Below are positions 8,957-17,946 of a stretch of DNA of 57,475 bases, piece by piece; the first letter of the stretch is position 1; every line of letters starts with the position of its first letter. The stretch spans positions 1 to 57,475 of the forward strand of contig NZ_JAQGLG010000161.1 in NCBI RefSeq assembly GCF_028292965.1, given 5' to 3'. Both the position numbers and the translations under genes were made by a program. The notes below the pieces were generated by a model, which was given only the letters and a program-made list of their open reading frames with translations, had not been told where the DNA came from and ran no database searches. Source of the stretch: Sphingomonas bacterium. GTDB lineage: Bacteria > Pseudomonadota > Alphaproteobacteria > Sphingomonadales > Sphingomonadaceae.

Positions 8957-9201
8957 GCAAGGCATCCTATCCGCTCAAGCTGCCGGCGTCGGTGAAGGCA
9001 GCTGCGGCGCGGCTCGCCAAGGAAGATGGCGTTTCGCTCAATCAATGGATTTCGGTGGCGATCGCGCAGAAGATCGGCGCGGTCGAGACAGCGGCCGACT
9101 TCCTCAACCGCCGGGCCGGATCGGCGCGACCGCTGGACATGTTGCCTTTTCTTGACAGAGCAAAGCGCGATACGCCACCGGCGGACGACCAGTTGGACTG
9201 A
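8953..9201 (+). CDS. Ribbon-helix-helix antitoxin (HicB/CopG-like)
   Basis: An 82-residue protein with a CopG-like ribbon-helix-helix at the start: SYPLKLPASVKAAAARLA is the strand and first helix, and DGVSLNQWISVAIAQKIG is the second helix. The acidic C-terminus probably covers the toxin. It starts at GTG 8953, inside the stop codon of the PIN gene, so the two are translationally coupled. The pair forms a type II toxin-antitoxin module, with DNA binding most likely at the repeat before 8531. Confidence 0.8.
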   Translation: MSKASYPLKLPASVKAAAARLAKEDGVSLNQWISVAIAQKIGAVETAADFLNRRAGSARPLDMLPFLDRAKRDTPPADDQLD

Positions 9202-9211
9202 ATATCGGCGC

Positions 9212-10102
9212 CTAAGCCGCCACTTCCTCCAGCGGCGCCACATCGACCGACACCTTCATCTTCTGCGCGCCCGCGCCGAGGATGACGCCATCGATCGGCG
9301 CGATCTCGCCATAGTCGCGGCCGATCGCCATGATGATGTGGTCGCCCGCCATCCAGATGCCGTTGGTCGGGTCGACCCCGACCCAGCCGCGCTCCGGCCC
9401 GCACCAGAGCAGCACCCAGGCATGGGTCGCATCGGCACCGACCAGGCGCTTCTGGCCGGGCGGCGGGATGGTGCGAATATAACCCGAGGCATAGGCGGCG
9501 GGCAGGCCGGCGGCGCGCAGGCCGGTGATCATGATCTGCGCGAAATCCTGGCACACGCCGCCGCGCTTGACGAAGGCTTCATGAGGCGGGGTATCGACCA
9601 GGGTCGCCTCGGCGTCGAAGGTGAATTCCTCCTGGATGCGCCGCGCCAGCGTGATCGCCGCTTCGAGGCTTGGCCGGTCGGGGTCGAGCTCCTGCGCGCA
9701 CCATGCAGCGATATCGCGGTCAAGCGGGATCTGTGGCGAGGGGAACAGGTAATTGGCCGGACCGGCCGGCGACGGGTCGCGGCTGACGCGCGCCGCGGCT
9801 GCGACCTCGGCCAGCGTCGGATCGACAGGTGAGGGGAGTGGCACCAGCCGGTCGACGACGACGCGCGAGACGCTTTCGATGGTCAGCTGGCGAACCGGCT
9901 CCTCGATCACCAGCCGGGTGACATTGGCGAGGCCCGCCTCCGCGCGCGCGGGATAGGTGCGGCCGGAGGGCGCGATGGTCAGGCGGTAGCTTTCGAGCGT
10001 CTGGCCCGACCAGATGATCGGCTTCAGCCGCAGATTGCAGCGTGCGAACTTGACCGCGCCGCCATAGTCGAACCGGGTGACGTGGCGGATGTCGTAGATC
10101 AT
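9212..10102 (-). CDS. Transglutaminase-like cysteine protease-fold protein
   Basis: A 296-residue protein. The N-terminal 80 residues match the bacterial transglutaminase-like beta domain (MIYDIRHVTRFDYGGAV). The core contains KRGGVCQDFAQIMITGLRAAGLPAAYASGY with the catalytic Cys, ATHAWVLLWC with the His, and a later VGVDPTNGIW with the Asp. The ORF extends 63 codons upstream, but that extension runs through a palindromic repeat, so I take the ATG at 10102. It lies downstream of a circularly permuted ATP-grasp/alpha-E gene. These three domains recur together and are predicted to make and cut a peptide tag or small peptides. Confidence 0.88.
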   Translation of the reverse strand: MIYDIRHVTRFDYGGAVKFARCNLRLKPIIWSGQTLESYRLTIAPSGRTYPARAEAGLANVTRLVIEEPVRQLTIESVSRVVVDRLVPLPSPVDPTLAEVAAAARVSRDPSPAGPANYLFPSPQIPLDRDIAAWCAQELDPDRPSLEAAITLARRIQEEFTFDAEATLVDTPPHEAFVKRGGVCQDFAQIMITGLRAAGLPAAYASGYIRTIPPPGQKRLVGADATHAWVLLWCGPERGWVGVDPTNGIWMAGDHIIMAIGRDYGEIAPIDGVILGAGAQKMKVSVDVAPLEEVAA

Positions 10103-10129
10103 GCCCGGCGCTGCCGTACCAACGACGTG

Positions 10130-10200
10130 CTCCTGCGAAAGCAGGAGTCCAGGGTTCGAGGCGCAGCGCTTGTGGCTCTGGGTTCCTGCGTGCGCAGGAA
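10130..10200. repeat. Palindromic intergenic repeat, CTCCTGC family, copy 1
   Basis: CTCCTGCGAAAGCAGGAG (10130-10147) and TTCCTGCGTGCGCAGGAA (10183-10200) are two hairpins joined by a short spacer. The same layout, in reverse order, occurs at 21579-21649. It fills the gap between the transglutaminase and ATP-grasp genes. Confidence 0.8.
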
Positions 10201-10220
10201 CACAAGTGAGGAGGAAAGGC

Positions 10221-12701
10221 TCATGCCAGCGTAAGCCCGCCGGCACGCAGAGGTTCCGCGCCCTGCAGGAAATAGCGGTGTGCGATGGCATCCGACAGCA
10301 GGAACAGCTTGCGTTCGATATCGCCGAGCAGCGTCTCGTCCAAGGCCGGGGCGTTGGTCGCCGCCAGTTGCGCGGTCAGCGCCGCGGCCTGGGCCTGTTG
10401 CGGCTCGTCCATGCCGTCGTCGCCGAGCACCGGCAGCGCGGCGAGATGGTCGCGGATGCGTTCCACCTGAAAGGCGATCGAGCGCGGATTGCCCGGGTCG
10501 AGCGCGAGCAGATCGACCACCGGCACGCGGGCGATGCCGGTCAGATAACGCTGGCGATAGCTGATCTGGCTGTCGGCGAGATCGAGCAGGGTCGAAAGAT
10601 CGTCGCCGCTCGCCTGCGGCAATCCAAAGGCGCGCACCACGCGCGACATGGTCGTGGCACGTTCGATCCTGCGGCCGAGATCCATGAACCGCCACGCCGC
10701 GGTGCGGCTCATATGCTCGGCCGACAGGCCCGACATGGCGGCATAGCGCCGCTGCAACGTGCCACTGCGATCGAGCAGCCCGCCGCCCATCGGGAAAGGC
10801 GCGTCGAGCAGCCGCACCATGTCCGCCGCCAGCCGGTCGCGCGAGCCCTGGCCGATGCGCCGGGCGTGCTCGTTGATGACCTTGACGCTTTGACTGCCGT
10901 CGCTCTCCAGCGCGGCACGGGCGAAGGCGGCAAGATCGGCACGGCGTAACGAGGGCGGGTGCGGCGCACCGCCCGCCGCGACGATCAGCCCGACCAGCCG
11001 CCCCACCGTCTCGGGCGCCAGCGCGGCACCGGCATCGACGTCGATCGAATTGCCCAGCATCACGCGGATCACGCCGAGCTGCGCCTCGCCGCGTTCCAGA
11101 TAACGGCCGAGCCAGAAGAAATTGTCCGCGACGCGGCTCGGCAGGGTGCCGGGGTTGCGCCGCACATGCAACGTATCGGGCGGCGGCAGCAGCGAGACCG
11201 GATCGACCGACGCGCCGCCATGAACCGCGACATCGGCCGACCAGCTGCCCTCGCCCATCAGCGCGGCGCGGTCGTCGACATGCTCGCCGATCCGCGCCAT
11301 GCCGCCCGGCAGCACGATCCATTGCCCTTCCGCATCGCGCGCCGCGAACACGCGCAAGGTGAAGGGCCGCGCGACCAGCCGGTCCTCGGCCACCACCGGC
11401 ATGGTCGACAGGCGGACGATCTCCTGCCCGACATAATCCTGCGGGCGCTTCGCCATGTCGGCGAGCAGTGCGGCACGTGCCGCGCCGGTGATCTCGCTCC
11501 CGGGCAGCGCCGCCTTGCCGGGGAAACCGAGCGGCGTGACGCCGAACGCCGGGCCGATCAGCAGATTGTCGAAATCCTCCTCGACCCGCGCCCGCTCCGC
11601 CGCGCCGCCGCACCACCAAGTCGCGATGTTGGGCAGCAACAGGTCGGTGCCGAGCAACCGCGTTGCGAGCCGCGGCAGGAACGCCCCGAAAGCCGGCGAT
11701 TCGAGCACGCCCACCCCGGGCATGTTGGCGACCGCGACATTGCCGGCGGCGACCGCGTCGATCAGCCCGGGCACGCCGATACCCGAATGCGAATCCAGCG
11801 CGAGCGGATCGAGCAGGCGCGGATCGAGCCGGTTCCACAGTGCATCGATGCGCTTCAGCCCGCCGATCGTGCGGACATAGAGCTTGTCCTCGAGCGCGGC
11901 GAGATCGGCGCCCTCGACCAGCAACAGGCCGAGATAGCGCGCAAGATGCGCCTGCTCGGCATAGCTCGGATTGAGCCGGCCGGGCGTCAGCAGCCCGATG
12001 CGCGGATCGGTACGGCGGCAGGCGGCGGCGAGCCCGGCGCGGAAGGCGGCGAAGAAGGGCGCCTGCCGCTCGATGTTGAGCCGCCCTTGCAGACTGCCCA
12101 GCGCGCGCGAGATGGCGAGGCGGTTCTCCAGCGCATAACCCGCACCGGCCGGCGCGCGCAGATGGTCGGCGAGCACGCGCCACTCGCCGGTCGGCCCGCG
12201 GCCAAGATCGACCGCGATGAAATGCAGGTGATGCCCGCCGGGCGGCACCAGCCCGCCGAGCGGCCGGAGATAGAAAGGGCTGCCGCCGAGCAAGGCCGCC
12301 GGGATATGCCCGCGCTCGACCAGGGTGGCGTCGCCATAGAGGTCGGCGAGGATCGTTTCGAGCAGTTCGGCGCGCTGGCGGATGCCGGCGGCGATGCCGG
12401 CCCATTCCTCGCTCTCGATCAGCAGCGGGACGGGCGAGAGCGGCCAGGCGCGCTCCTCGGTTTCGCCGATGATGCGAAAACCCGTGCCGATATCGGCGGC
12501 GTGGCGCTGTACCCGCTCGCGTGCATTGCCGAGATCGTCGCCGGCAATCGCGGCGATCTCCTCGAACACCGCCGCCCAGGCCGGATCGCCACGGCCGGCG
12601 CACAGCACATCACCACGCTGCTCACGCGCACAATAATCGACGATCCAGCGCGCGGCATGGGTCGCGGGGTCGAGCAAGGAAGGCGCGGCAACACTGGCCA
12701 T
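10221..12701 (-). CDS. Circularly permuted ATP-grasp plus alpha-E (DUF403) fusion
   Basis: An 826-residue fusion. Roughly residues 40-480 match the circularly permuted type 2 ATP-grasp family (YALENRLAISRALG, ANMPGVGVLESPAF, LPNIATWWCGG, PFTLRVFAARD). Residues 520-826 match the alpha-E helical domain (LPSRVADNFFWLGRYLERGE, AWRFMDLGRRIERATTM). The ATP-grasp part should form a peptide-like bond. The partner domains and the nearby transglutaminase fit a predicted peptide-modifying system whose product is unknown. I chose the ATG at 12701 because an AGGGGAG site precedes it; the frame is open to 12797. Many organisms encode the two halves as separate genes. Confidence 0.88.
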   Translation of the reverse strand: MASVAAPSLLDPATHAARWIVDYCAREQRGDVLCAGRGDPAWAAVFEEIAAIAGDDLGNARERVQRHAADIGTGFRIIGETEERAWPLSPVPLLIESEEWAGIAAGIRQRAELLETILADLYGDATLVERGHIPAALLGGSPFYLRPLGGLVPPGGHHLHFIAVDLGRGPTGEWRVLADHLRAPAGAGYALENRLAISRALGSLQGRLNIERQAPFFAAFRAGLAAACRRTDPRIGLLTPGRLNPSYAEQAHLARYLGLLLVEGADLAALEDKLYVRTIGGLKRIDALWNRLDPRLLDPLALDSHSGIGVPGLIDAVAAGNVAVANMPGVGVLESPAFGAFLPRLATRLLGTDLLLPNIATWWCGGAAERARVEEDFDNLLIGPAFGVTPLGFPGKAALPGSEITGAARAALLADMAKRPQDYVGQEIVRLSTMPVVAEDRLVARPFTLRVFAARDAEGQWIVLPGGMARIGEHVDDRAALMGEGSWSADVAVHGGASVDPVSLLPPPDTLHVRRNPGTLPSRVADNFFWLGRYLERGEAQLGVIRVMLGNSIDVDAGAALAPETVGRLVGLIVAAGGAPHPPSLRRADLAAFARAALESDGSQSVKVINEHARRIGQGSRDRLAADMVRLLDAPFPMGGGLLDRSGTLQRRYAAMSGLSAEHMSRTAAWRFMDLGRRIERATTMSRVVRAFGLPQASGDDLSTLLDLADSQISYRQRYLTGIARVPVVDLLALDPGNPRSIAFQVERIRDHLAALPVLGDDGMDEPQQAQAAALTAQLAATNAPALDETLLGDIERKLFLLSDAIAHRYFLQGAEPLRAGGLTLA

Positions 12702-12809
12702 CGGCTGTTTCGGTTTCTCCCCTTGGGGGACCGTCTCGACCACAATCCCTTCGCGGGTGCAACAAAGGATTGGGTTTGGTTGGTAAGCCGTGCCCAAACC
12801 TATCCGTCA

Positions 12810-12896
12810 CCCCGGACTTGTTCCGGGGTCCACCGTGCCGCGCAAGAAGGAACCCCGTGAGTTCGCGGCGCCGTGGATGCCGGAACAAGTCCGGCA
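12810..12896. repeat. Palindromic intergenic repeat, CCCCGGA family
   Basis: CCCCGGACTTGTTCCGGGG (12810-12828) and TGCCGGAACAAGTCCGGCA (12878-12896) are paired hairpins whose arms are also complementary to each other. They lie between the ATP-grasp start and the ligD end. The layout matches an intergenic repeat that I recall from many sphingomonad genomes. Confidence 0.75.
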
Positions 12897-12904
12897 TAAC
12901 GAAA

Positions 12905-15331
12905 CTAGAGGTCCGGCAACACCTGGTCCGCCACACCCCAACCCTGAACCCCACGCGCATTGGCATGCTCGACCAGCTTCGCTAGGTCGCGCACTCCCCA
13001 GGCATGGGCATTGTCGAGATCCCGCAGCTCGGTCCACGACACCGGCACCGCCACCGGCGCGCCGGCCCGCGCGCGCGCCGAATAAGGCATGATCGCGGTG
13101 GCGCCGCGCTGGTTGCGCAGCCAGTCGATGAAGATGCGACCCACCCGCTTGGCCTTGGACATGATCGCAACGAAGCGCTCGGGCTCGGCCTGCGCCAGCG
13201 CCCGGGCGAAGCGATCGGCGAAGTCCTTGACCGCCGGCCATTCCGCCTCGGGCTTGAGCGGCACGACGACATGCACGCCCTTGCCACCCGTCAGCATCGG
13301 GAAACTGGTCAGCCCGATCTCGGCGAGATGGTTCTTGAGGTCCTCCGCCGCCTTCTTCACCGCGGCGAAATCGAGCCCGACATCGGGGTCGAGATCGAAC
13401 ACCAGCCGGTCGGGCTGTTCTAGCGTGGCGACGCTCGAACCCCAGCCATGGAATTCGATCGTGCCCATCTGCACGCAGGCGACCAGGCCATCCGCGCTGT
13501 CGACATAGATATATTGCTCGATCGATCCGTCCTTTTCGCGGACGGGCACATGGTGGACATAGTCGCCGAAGGTGCCGGCGTCATGCTTCTGGAAGAAGCA
13601 CGCCTTGCCGCGCCCCTGCGGGCAGCGCACCAGGCTGATCGGCCGGTTGGCCGTCCAGGGCAGCATCAGCGGCGCCATCGCCGCCATGTAATCGGCGAGT
13701 TCGCCCTTGGTCACTTCGCTCTCGGGGAAGATCAGGCGATCGCGGCTGCTGACTTTCACATGCACCTCCGGCGCGCCCGGCGCGGGCTCGGGTTTTTCGG
13801 CGACCACCTCGCTTGCCGCCTTGTCGCCGCGCAGGCCGAGAAAGCTCGGATGGCGCAGCACGCCGTCGGGCGTGGTCTCGGTAAAGGCGATCTCGGCCAC
13901 CAAAGTCGGCCTGATCCAATGGGCGCCGCGCACCGCCGCGCGCGGCGCCTTCACCGTCGGGCTCTTGCGCTCGATCCGCGCCATCTTCGCCTGCAGGTCG
14001 AGCATCGTGTCGACATCGAACCCCGTGCCTACCTTGCCGGCGTAGATCAGGCCATCCGGACCGTTCACGCCGAGCAGCAACGAGCGAAAACCCCGCGACT
14101 TGTCGCTCGGTGTCCAGCCGACGATGATGAACTCCTGTCGCCGCGTGCATTTGACCTTGAGCCACGCCTTGGTGCGCCGCCCGCGATAGGGCGCATCGGC
14201 AAGCTTCGACACCACGCCTTCATAGCCGCCCTTGCACATCGTCTCGAACAGCGCCTCGCCCTGCCCGACGATGTGTTCGGAATATTGCAGCCGCGCATCC
14301 GCACCCTCCAGCACCGGGCGCAGCCGTTCCTTACGGATGACGTTGGGCAGTTCGGCCAGATCCTCGCCGTCGAGCGCGAGCAGATCGAACGCGAACATCG
14401 TCATGTCGCCGCCATTGGCGATCGCGTCCTGCAACGTGGAGAAATCCGGCTTGCCGTCCTTGAAGGCGACGATCTCTCCATCTATCAGCGCGCTGTCGAC
14501 CGGCAGCTTTGCTGCGGCTTCCGCGACGCCGGCGAATTTGTCGGTCCAGTCGAGGCCCGATCGGGTGAAAATCTTTGCCTTGCCACCGGCGACCAAGATC
14601 AGCGCGCGATAGCCGTCATATTTGACCTCATGCAGCCAGCTCGTGCCGCTCGGCACGTGATCGACCAGCGTGCACAGCTGCAGGTCGCGAAACCCTATCT
14701 TCGCCTTGCCTCGCGCCTTCGCCCGGGGCGGTTTCGGCTTTGCGACCCGACCCGGTTTCTTCCCCTCCGCGATCTCGAGCATCGTCCGCCCGGTGGTGAT
14801 GCTGGTCAGCGCGGTTTCGACCAATGTGTCGGTTCCGCCTGCCTCGGCATCGTCGATCTTGCGCAGCAACCAGTTCTCGCTCTTCTCCTTGCCGCGCGGC
14901 TTCAGCCGGATCAGCAGCCATTCGCCCTTCATGCGCTGCCCATCGAGCACGAAGTGGAGATGGCCTTTCTCCAGATCCTTCGCGCTCTTGCCCTTGATCG
15001 GCGACCAGGTGCCCTCGTCCCACAGCATCACCGTGCCGCCGCCATATTGGCCGGCCGGGATGATGCCTTCGAAATCGGCATAGGACAGCGGATGATCTTC
15101 CGTGCGCACCGCAAGGCGCTTCTCGCCGGGGTCGAGACTCGGCCCGCGCGTCACCGCCCAGCTTTTGAGCACGCCGTCCAGTTCGAGCCGGAAGTCCCAG
15201 TGCAACCGCGACGCGTCATGTTTCTGCACCATGAAGCGATTGCCATGCCCCGGCGCGAGCGTGCCGGCCGGTTCCGCGGTGAGGGCGAAGTCGCGCTTGG
15301 CGTTATAGCGCGCGAGAGGATCGACCTTCAT
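12905..15331 (-). CDS. ligD: Non-homologous end-joining DNA ligase LigD (three domains)
   Basis: An 808-residue multifunctional repair enzyme. Residues 20-170 are the 3'-phosphoesterase domain (FMVQKHDASRLHWDFRLELD). Residues 215-500 are the ATP-dependent ligase, with the AMP-accepting lysine in EVKYDGYRAL at about residue 237, then ALIDGEIVAF. Residues 530-808 are the primase-polymerase domain with FDLDPD and KRVGRIFIDWLRNQRGATA. The order PE-LIG-POL is the Pseudomonas-type arrangement. It works with Ku, encoded just upstream on the same strand, to join double-strand breaks. The Ku and LigD genes are separated only by a repeat. Confidence 0.96.
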   Translation of the reverse strand: MKVDPLARYNAKRDFALTAEPAGTLAPGHGNRFMVQKHDASRLHWDFRLELDGVLKSWAVTRGPSLDPGEKRLAVRTEDHPLSYADFEGIIPAGQYGGGTVMLWDEGTWSPIKGKSAKDLEKGHLHFVLDGQRMKGEWLLIRLKPRGKEKSENWLLRKIDDAEAGGTDTLVETALTSITTGRTMLEIAEGKKPGRVAKPKPPRAKARGKAKIGFRDLQLCTLVDHVPSGTSWLHEVKYDGYRALILVAGGKAKIFTRSGLDWTDKFAGVAEAAAKLPVDSALIDGEIVAFKDGKPDFSTLQDAIANGGDMTMFAFDLLALDGEDLAELPNVIRKERLRPVLEGADARLQYSEHIVGQGEALFETMCKGGYEGVVSKLADAPYRGRRTKAWLKVKCTRRQEFIIVGWTPSDKSRGFRSLLLGVNGPDGLIYAGKVGTGFDVDTMLDLQAKMARIERKSPTVKAPRAAVRGAHWIRPTLVAEIAFTETTPDGVLRHPSFLGLRGDKAASEVVAEKPEPAPGAPEVHVKVSSRDRLIFPESEVTKGELADYMAAMAPLMLPWTANRPISLVRCPQGRGKACFFQKHDAGTFGDYVHHVPVREKDGSIEQYIYVDSADGLVACVQMGTIEFHGWGSSVATLEQPDRLVFDLDPDVGLDFAAVKKAAEDLKNHLAEIGLTSFPMLTGGKGVHVVVPLKPEAEWPAVKDFADRFARALAQAEPERFVAIMSKAKRVGRIFIDWLRNQRGATAIMPYSARARAGAPVAVPVSWTELRDLDNAHAWGVRDLAKLVEHANARGVQGWGVADQVLPDL

Positions 15332-15441
15332 CCTCCCCTCCCTGGAAGGGAGAGGTTGGGGGTGGGTGGGTATGGGGCGGGCGCACCGCTGCCCTCGGGC
15401 CGACCCACCCCCAGCCCCTCCATTGTCCAGGGAGGGGAGGA
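15331..15441. repeat. Long inverted repeat between ku and ligD
   Basis: A perfect 16-bp inverted repeat, TCCTCCCCTCCCTGGA (15331-15346) and its complement (15426-15441), brackets about 80 bases with inner complementary segments (ggtgggtggg and cgacccaccc). The transcript would fold into one long hairpin between the two NHEJ genes. Confidence 0.8.
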
Positions 15442-15454
15442 TAAAGGCCGCGCC

Positions 15455-16327
15455 TCAAGCACGCTTCTTCGCCGGCGCACGCTTGGCCGGCGCCTTCTTC
15501 GCGGCCGGCTCGGCCTTCTTCTTCGCGGGTGCGGAGGCACCACCCATCGACTTCTTCAACGCCGCCATCAGATCGACCACGTTCGATGCGCCACGACCGG
15601 CCGGCTCGTCGCTGTCATCCTCGATGATCTTGCGCCCCTTGGCCTTGCGCTTGCGCTCGACCAGGTCCCTCAGCGCATCGACATAACGGTCATGGAATTC
15701 GGCCGGGTCGAACGTCCCGCTCTTCTTCTCGATCAGCGCCTCGGCCAGATCGAGCAGGTCCTCATCGGGCTTGGCGTCGCCGATGTCGCGGAAATAACCC
15801 TGCGCCTTGTTGACCTCATCGGCATAGCGCAGCGTCTCCAGCACCATGCCGCGCCCGCACGGTTTCAGGCTGACGACATATTCGCGGCCCCGCATCGCCA
15901 GCTGCCCCAGTCCGACCTTCTTGGTCCGCTTCAGCGCCTCGCGCAGCACGATGAACGCTTCCTCGGCGAGATCGTCCGCCGGCACGACGAAATAGGGCTT
16001 CTCATAATAAAGCACGTCGATCTCGCTGGCATCGACGAACTGGGTGAGTTCCAGCGTCTTCTTCGATTCGAGCTTCACCGCGTCGATCTCGTCCTGTTCG
16101 AGCAGCACGAAATTGCCCTTCTGATATTCGAAGCCCTTCATGATCTCGTCGGTATCGACCGGTCCCACGCCGGTGACGACCTTCTCGTAATGGATCGGCT
16201 TCCCCGTCGGCTCGTGGATCTGCTTGAAGCTGATCTGCGCGCCGGATTTGGTCGCGCTGTAGATCTCGACGGGGATCGACACGAGCGCGAGCCTGATCTG
16301 TCCCTGCCAATAGGCCCGTGCCGCCAT
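15455..16327 (-). CDS. ku: Bacterial Ku protein
   Basis: Ku forms a ring dimer that loads onto double-strand ends and recruits LigD. The protein has 290 residues from MAARAYWQGQIRLALVSIPVEIYSATKS. The frame is open 11 codons further, but this start is the family norm. The core covers residues 1-250 (ISFKQIHEPTGKPIHYEKVV, YYEKPYFVVPADD, EFHDRYVDALRDLVERK). The last 40 residues are Lys/Ala-rich repeats (AKKAPAKRAPAKKRA), as in extended bacterial Ku tails that bind DNA. It is first in the two-gene NHEJ cluster and is divergent from pdxH. Confidence 0.95.
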   Translation of the reverse strand: MAARAYWQGQIRLALVSIPVEIYSATKSGAQISFKQIHEPTGKPIHYEKVVTGVGPVDTDEIMKGFEYQKGNFVLLEQDEIDAVKLESKKTLELTQFVDASEIDVLYYEKPYFVVPADDLAEEAFIVLREALKRTKKVGLGQLAMRGREYVVSLKPCGRGMVLETLRYADEVNKAQGYFRDIGDAKPDEDLLDLAEALIEKKSGTFDPAEFHDRYVDALRDLVERKRKAKGRKIIEDDSDEPAGRGASNVVDLMAALKKSMGGASAPAKKKAEPAAKKAPAKRAPAKKRA

Positions 16328-16426
16328 CAACCGCGCTCCCTCGTTGCGAAGCCGATTCAATCCCTGGGCGGCGGAGTCGTTCCGTTTCTCGACTTACACC
16401 GGGCACAATCGTAAAGCCGCCCGACA

Positions 16427-17005
16427 ATGACCGACGATCCCTTCGCCCTGTTCGACGCCTGGTACGCCGAGGCGCGCACGTCCGAGATCAACGACTCGAA
16501 CGCGATGGCGCTCGCCACCGCCGATGCGTCGGGGCAGCCGTCGCTGCGGATGGTGCTGCTCAAGGGGCACGACCAGCGCGGCTTCGTGTTTTACACCAAC
16601 CGCGAGAGCCGCAAGGCGGCCGAACTGGCCGAGAATGCCAAGGCGGCGTTGCTGTTCCACTGGAAGTCGCTGCGCCGCCAAATTCGCATCGAAGGTGCCG
16701 TGACGCTGGCCAGCGATGCCGAGAGCGACGTCTATTTCGCCACCCGCAGCCGGGATTCGCAGCTCGGCGCCTGGGCGTCGGACCAGTCGCGGCCGCTCGA
16801 TGCGCGCGCGACCTTCGAGGCGCGTTTCGCCGAGATGGAGGCGCGCTTTGGTGGGGGGGCGGTGCCGCGCCCGCCGCATTGGGGCGGTTACCGCGTGGTG
16901 CCCACCCGGATCGAGTTCTGGCAGGATCGCGCCCACCGGCTCCATGAGCGCCGCTTGTTCGTTAGGGACGGCGATGGCTGGACGGAAGGGCTGCTCTACC
17001 CATGA
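16427..17005 (+). CDS. pdxH: Pyridoxamine 5'-phosphate oxidase
   Basis: PdxH oxidises pyridoxine or pyridoxamine 5'-phosphate to pyridoxal phosphate using FMN and oxygen. Its 192 residues carry the family segments LRMVLLKGHDQRGFVFYTN, LLFHWKSLRRQIRIEG, RDSQLGAWASDQS and RPPHWGGYRV, and the end RLFVRDGDGWTEGLLYP is typical. Its stop codon overlaps the start of the next gene, a cation exporter. This and the following two genes form a tightly packed plus-strand run. Confidence 0.95.
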   Translation: MTDDPFALFDAWYAEARTSEINDSNAMALATADASGQPSLRMVLLKGHDQRGFVFYTNRESRKAAELAENAKAALLFHWKSLRRQIRIEGAVTLASDAESDVYFATRSRDSQLGAWASDQSRPLDARATFEARFAEMEARFGGGAVPRPPHWGGYRVVPTRIEFWQDRAHRLHERRLFVRDGDGWTEGLLYP

Positions 17006-17946
17006 CCGAGGAACAGCGCCGCGCCTTCTCACCGGTGGTACGCGCCGCGCTGGCCAGCGTGGCCATGGCGGTGTCGTTGCTGGCGCTCAAGGGTTATGCC
17101 GCCTGGGCGACCAGCTCGGTCGCGATGCTTGCCTCGCTCGCCGATACCGGGCTCGACCTGCTGGCCAGCCTCGTCACGCTCTACGGCGTGCGGCTCGCCG
17201 CGACGCCGGCCGACCATGACCACCGCTTCGGTCATGGCAAGGCCGAGGCGCTGGCGGCGCTGTTCCAGGTGATGCTGATCACCGCTTCCGCCGCCGGGAT
17301 CGGCTGGCGCGCGGTGCAGGCGCTGGGCTCGTCGGTCGAGACGCAGCGCGGCGATCTCGGCATTGGCGTGTCGATCGCCGCGATCCTCGCCACGGTCGCG
17401 CTGCTGGCCTATCAGCGGCGCGTGATCCGCCAGACCGGCTCGGTCGCGATCCGCGCCGACAATGTCCATTACCAGTCCGACGTGCTGCTCAACGGCTCGG
17501 TGATCGTCGCGCTGCTGCTCGATCAGCATTTCGGCGTGCACGGCGCCGACCCGCTGTTCGGCATCGCCATCGCCTTGTGGCTGGCGTTCGGCGCGTTCCG
17601 GGCCTCGTCCGAGGCGATCGACCAGCTGATGGACAAGGAATGGCCCGAGGAGGAACGCAAACGCTTCCTCGATGTCGCCGCCTGCCATCCCGAGCTGCGC
17701 GGCATCCACGACTTCCGCACCCGCCGCTCGGGCGCGCACGACTTCGCCCAGTTCCACATGTATGTCGCGCCCGACATGACCGTGGCGCAGGCGCATCACG
17801 TGGTCGAGACGGTCGAGAACGAACTGCGTGTCGCCTTCCCCAAGGTCGAGGTGTTGATCCATCTCGACCCCGAGGGGCATATCGACACCGACAACCCGCT
17901 GGTCGAGATGGACGTCACGCCGCACTGGTTCGGGAAACGGCTATGA
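17002..17946 (+). CDS. Cation diffusion facilitator (FieF-like metal exporter)
   Basis: A 314-residue inner-membrane metal/proton antiporter. About five to six membrane segments span residues 10-205. The metal site is visible in SLADTGLDLLASL (Asp pair) and in the loop HDHRFGHGKAEALAALFQ. The C-terminal 90 residues form the cytoplasmic ferredoxin-like dimer domain (GIHDFRTRRSGAHDFAQFHM). FieF-type proteins export ferrous iron and zinc; the exact metal cannot be read from sequence. It overlaps pdxH by four bases and the PhzF-like gene by four bases. Confidence 0.92.
   Translation: MTEEQRRAFSPVVRAALASVAMAVSLLALKGYAAWATSSVAMLASLADTGLDLLASLVTLYGVRLAATPADHDHRFGHGKAEALAALFQVMLITASAAGIGWRAVQALGSSVETQRGDLGIGVSIAAILATVALLAYQRRVIRQTGSVAIRADNVHYQSDVLLNGSVIVALLLDQHFGVHGADPLFGIAIALWLAFGAFRASSEAIDQLMDKEWPEEERKRFLDVAACHPELRGIHDFRTRRSGAHDFAQFHMYVAPDMTVAQAHHVVETVENELRVAFPKVEVLIHLDPEGHIDTDNPLVEMDVTPHWFGKRL

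Noticed and set aside
10099..12603. 834-codon minus-strand ORF overlapping the ATP-grasp gene
   Set aside because: Out-of-frame shadow with Arg/Ala-rich composition; the neighbouring frame has the family motifs.
13448..16414. Very long plus-strand ORF (988 codons) opposite ligD and ku
   Set aside because: Antisense shadow caused by high GC; the minus strand carries all catalytic motifs of LigD and Ku.
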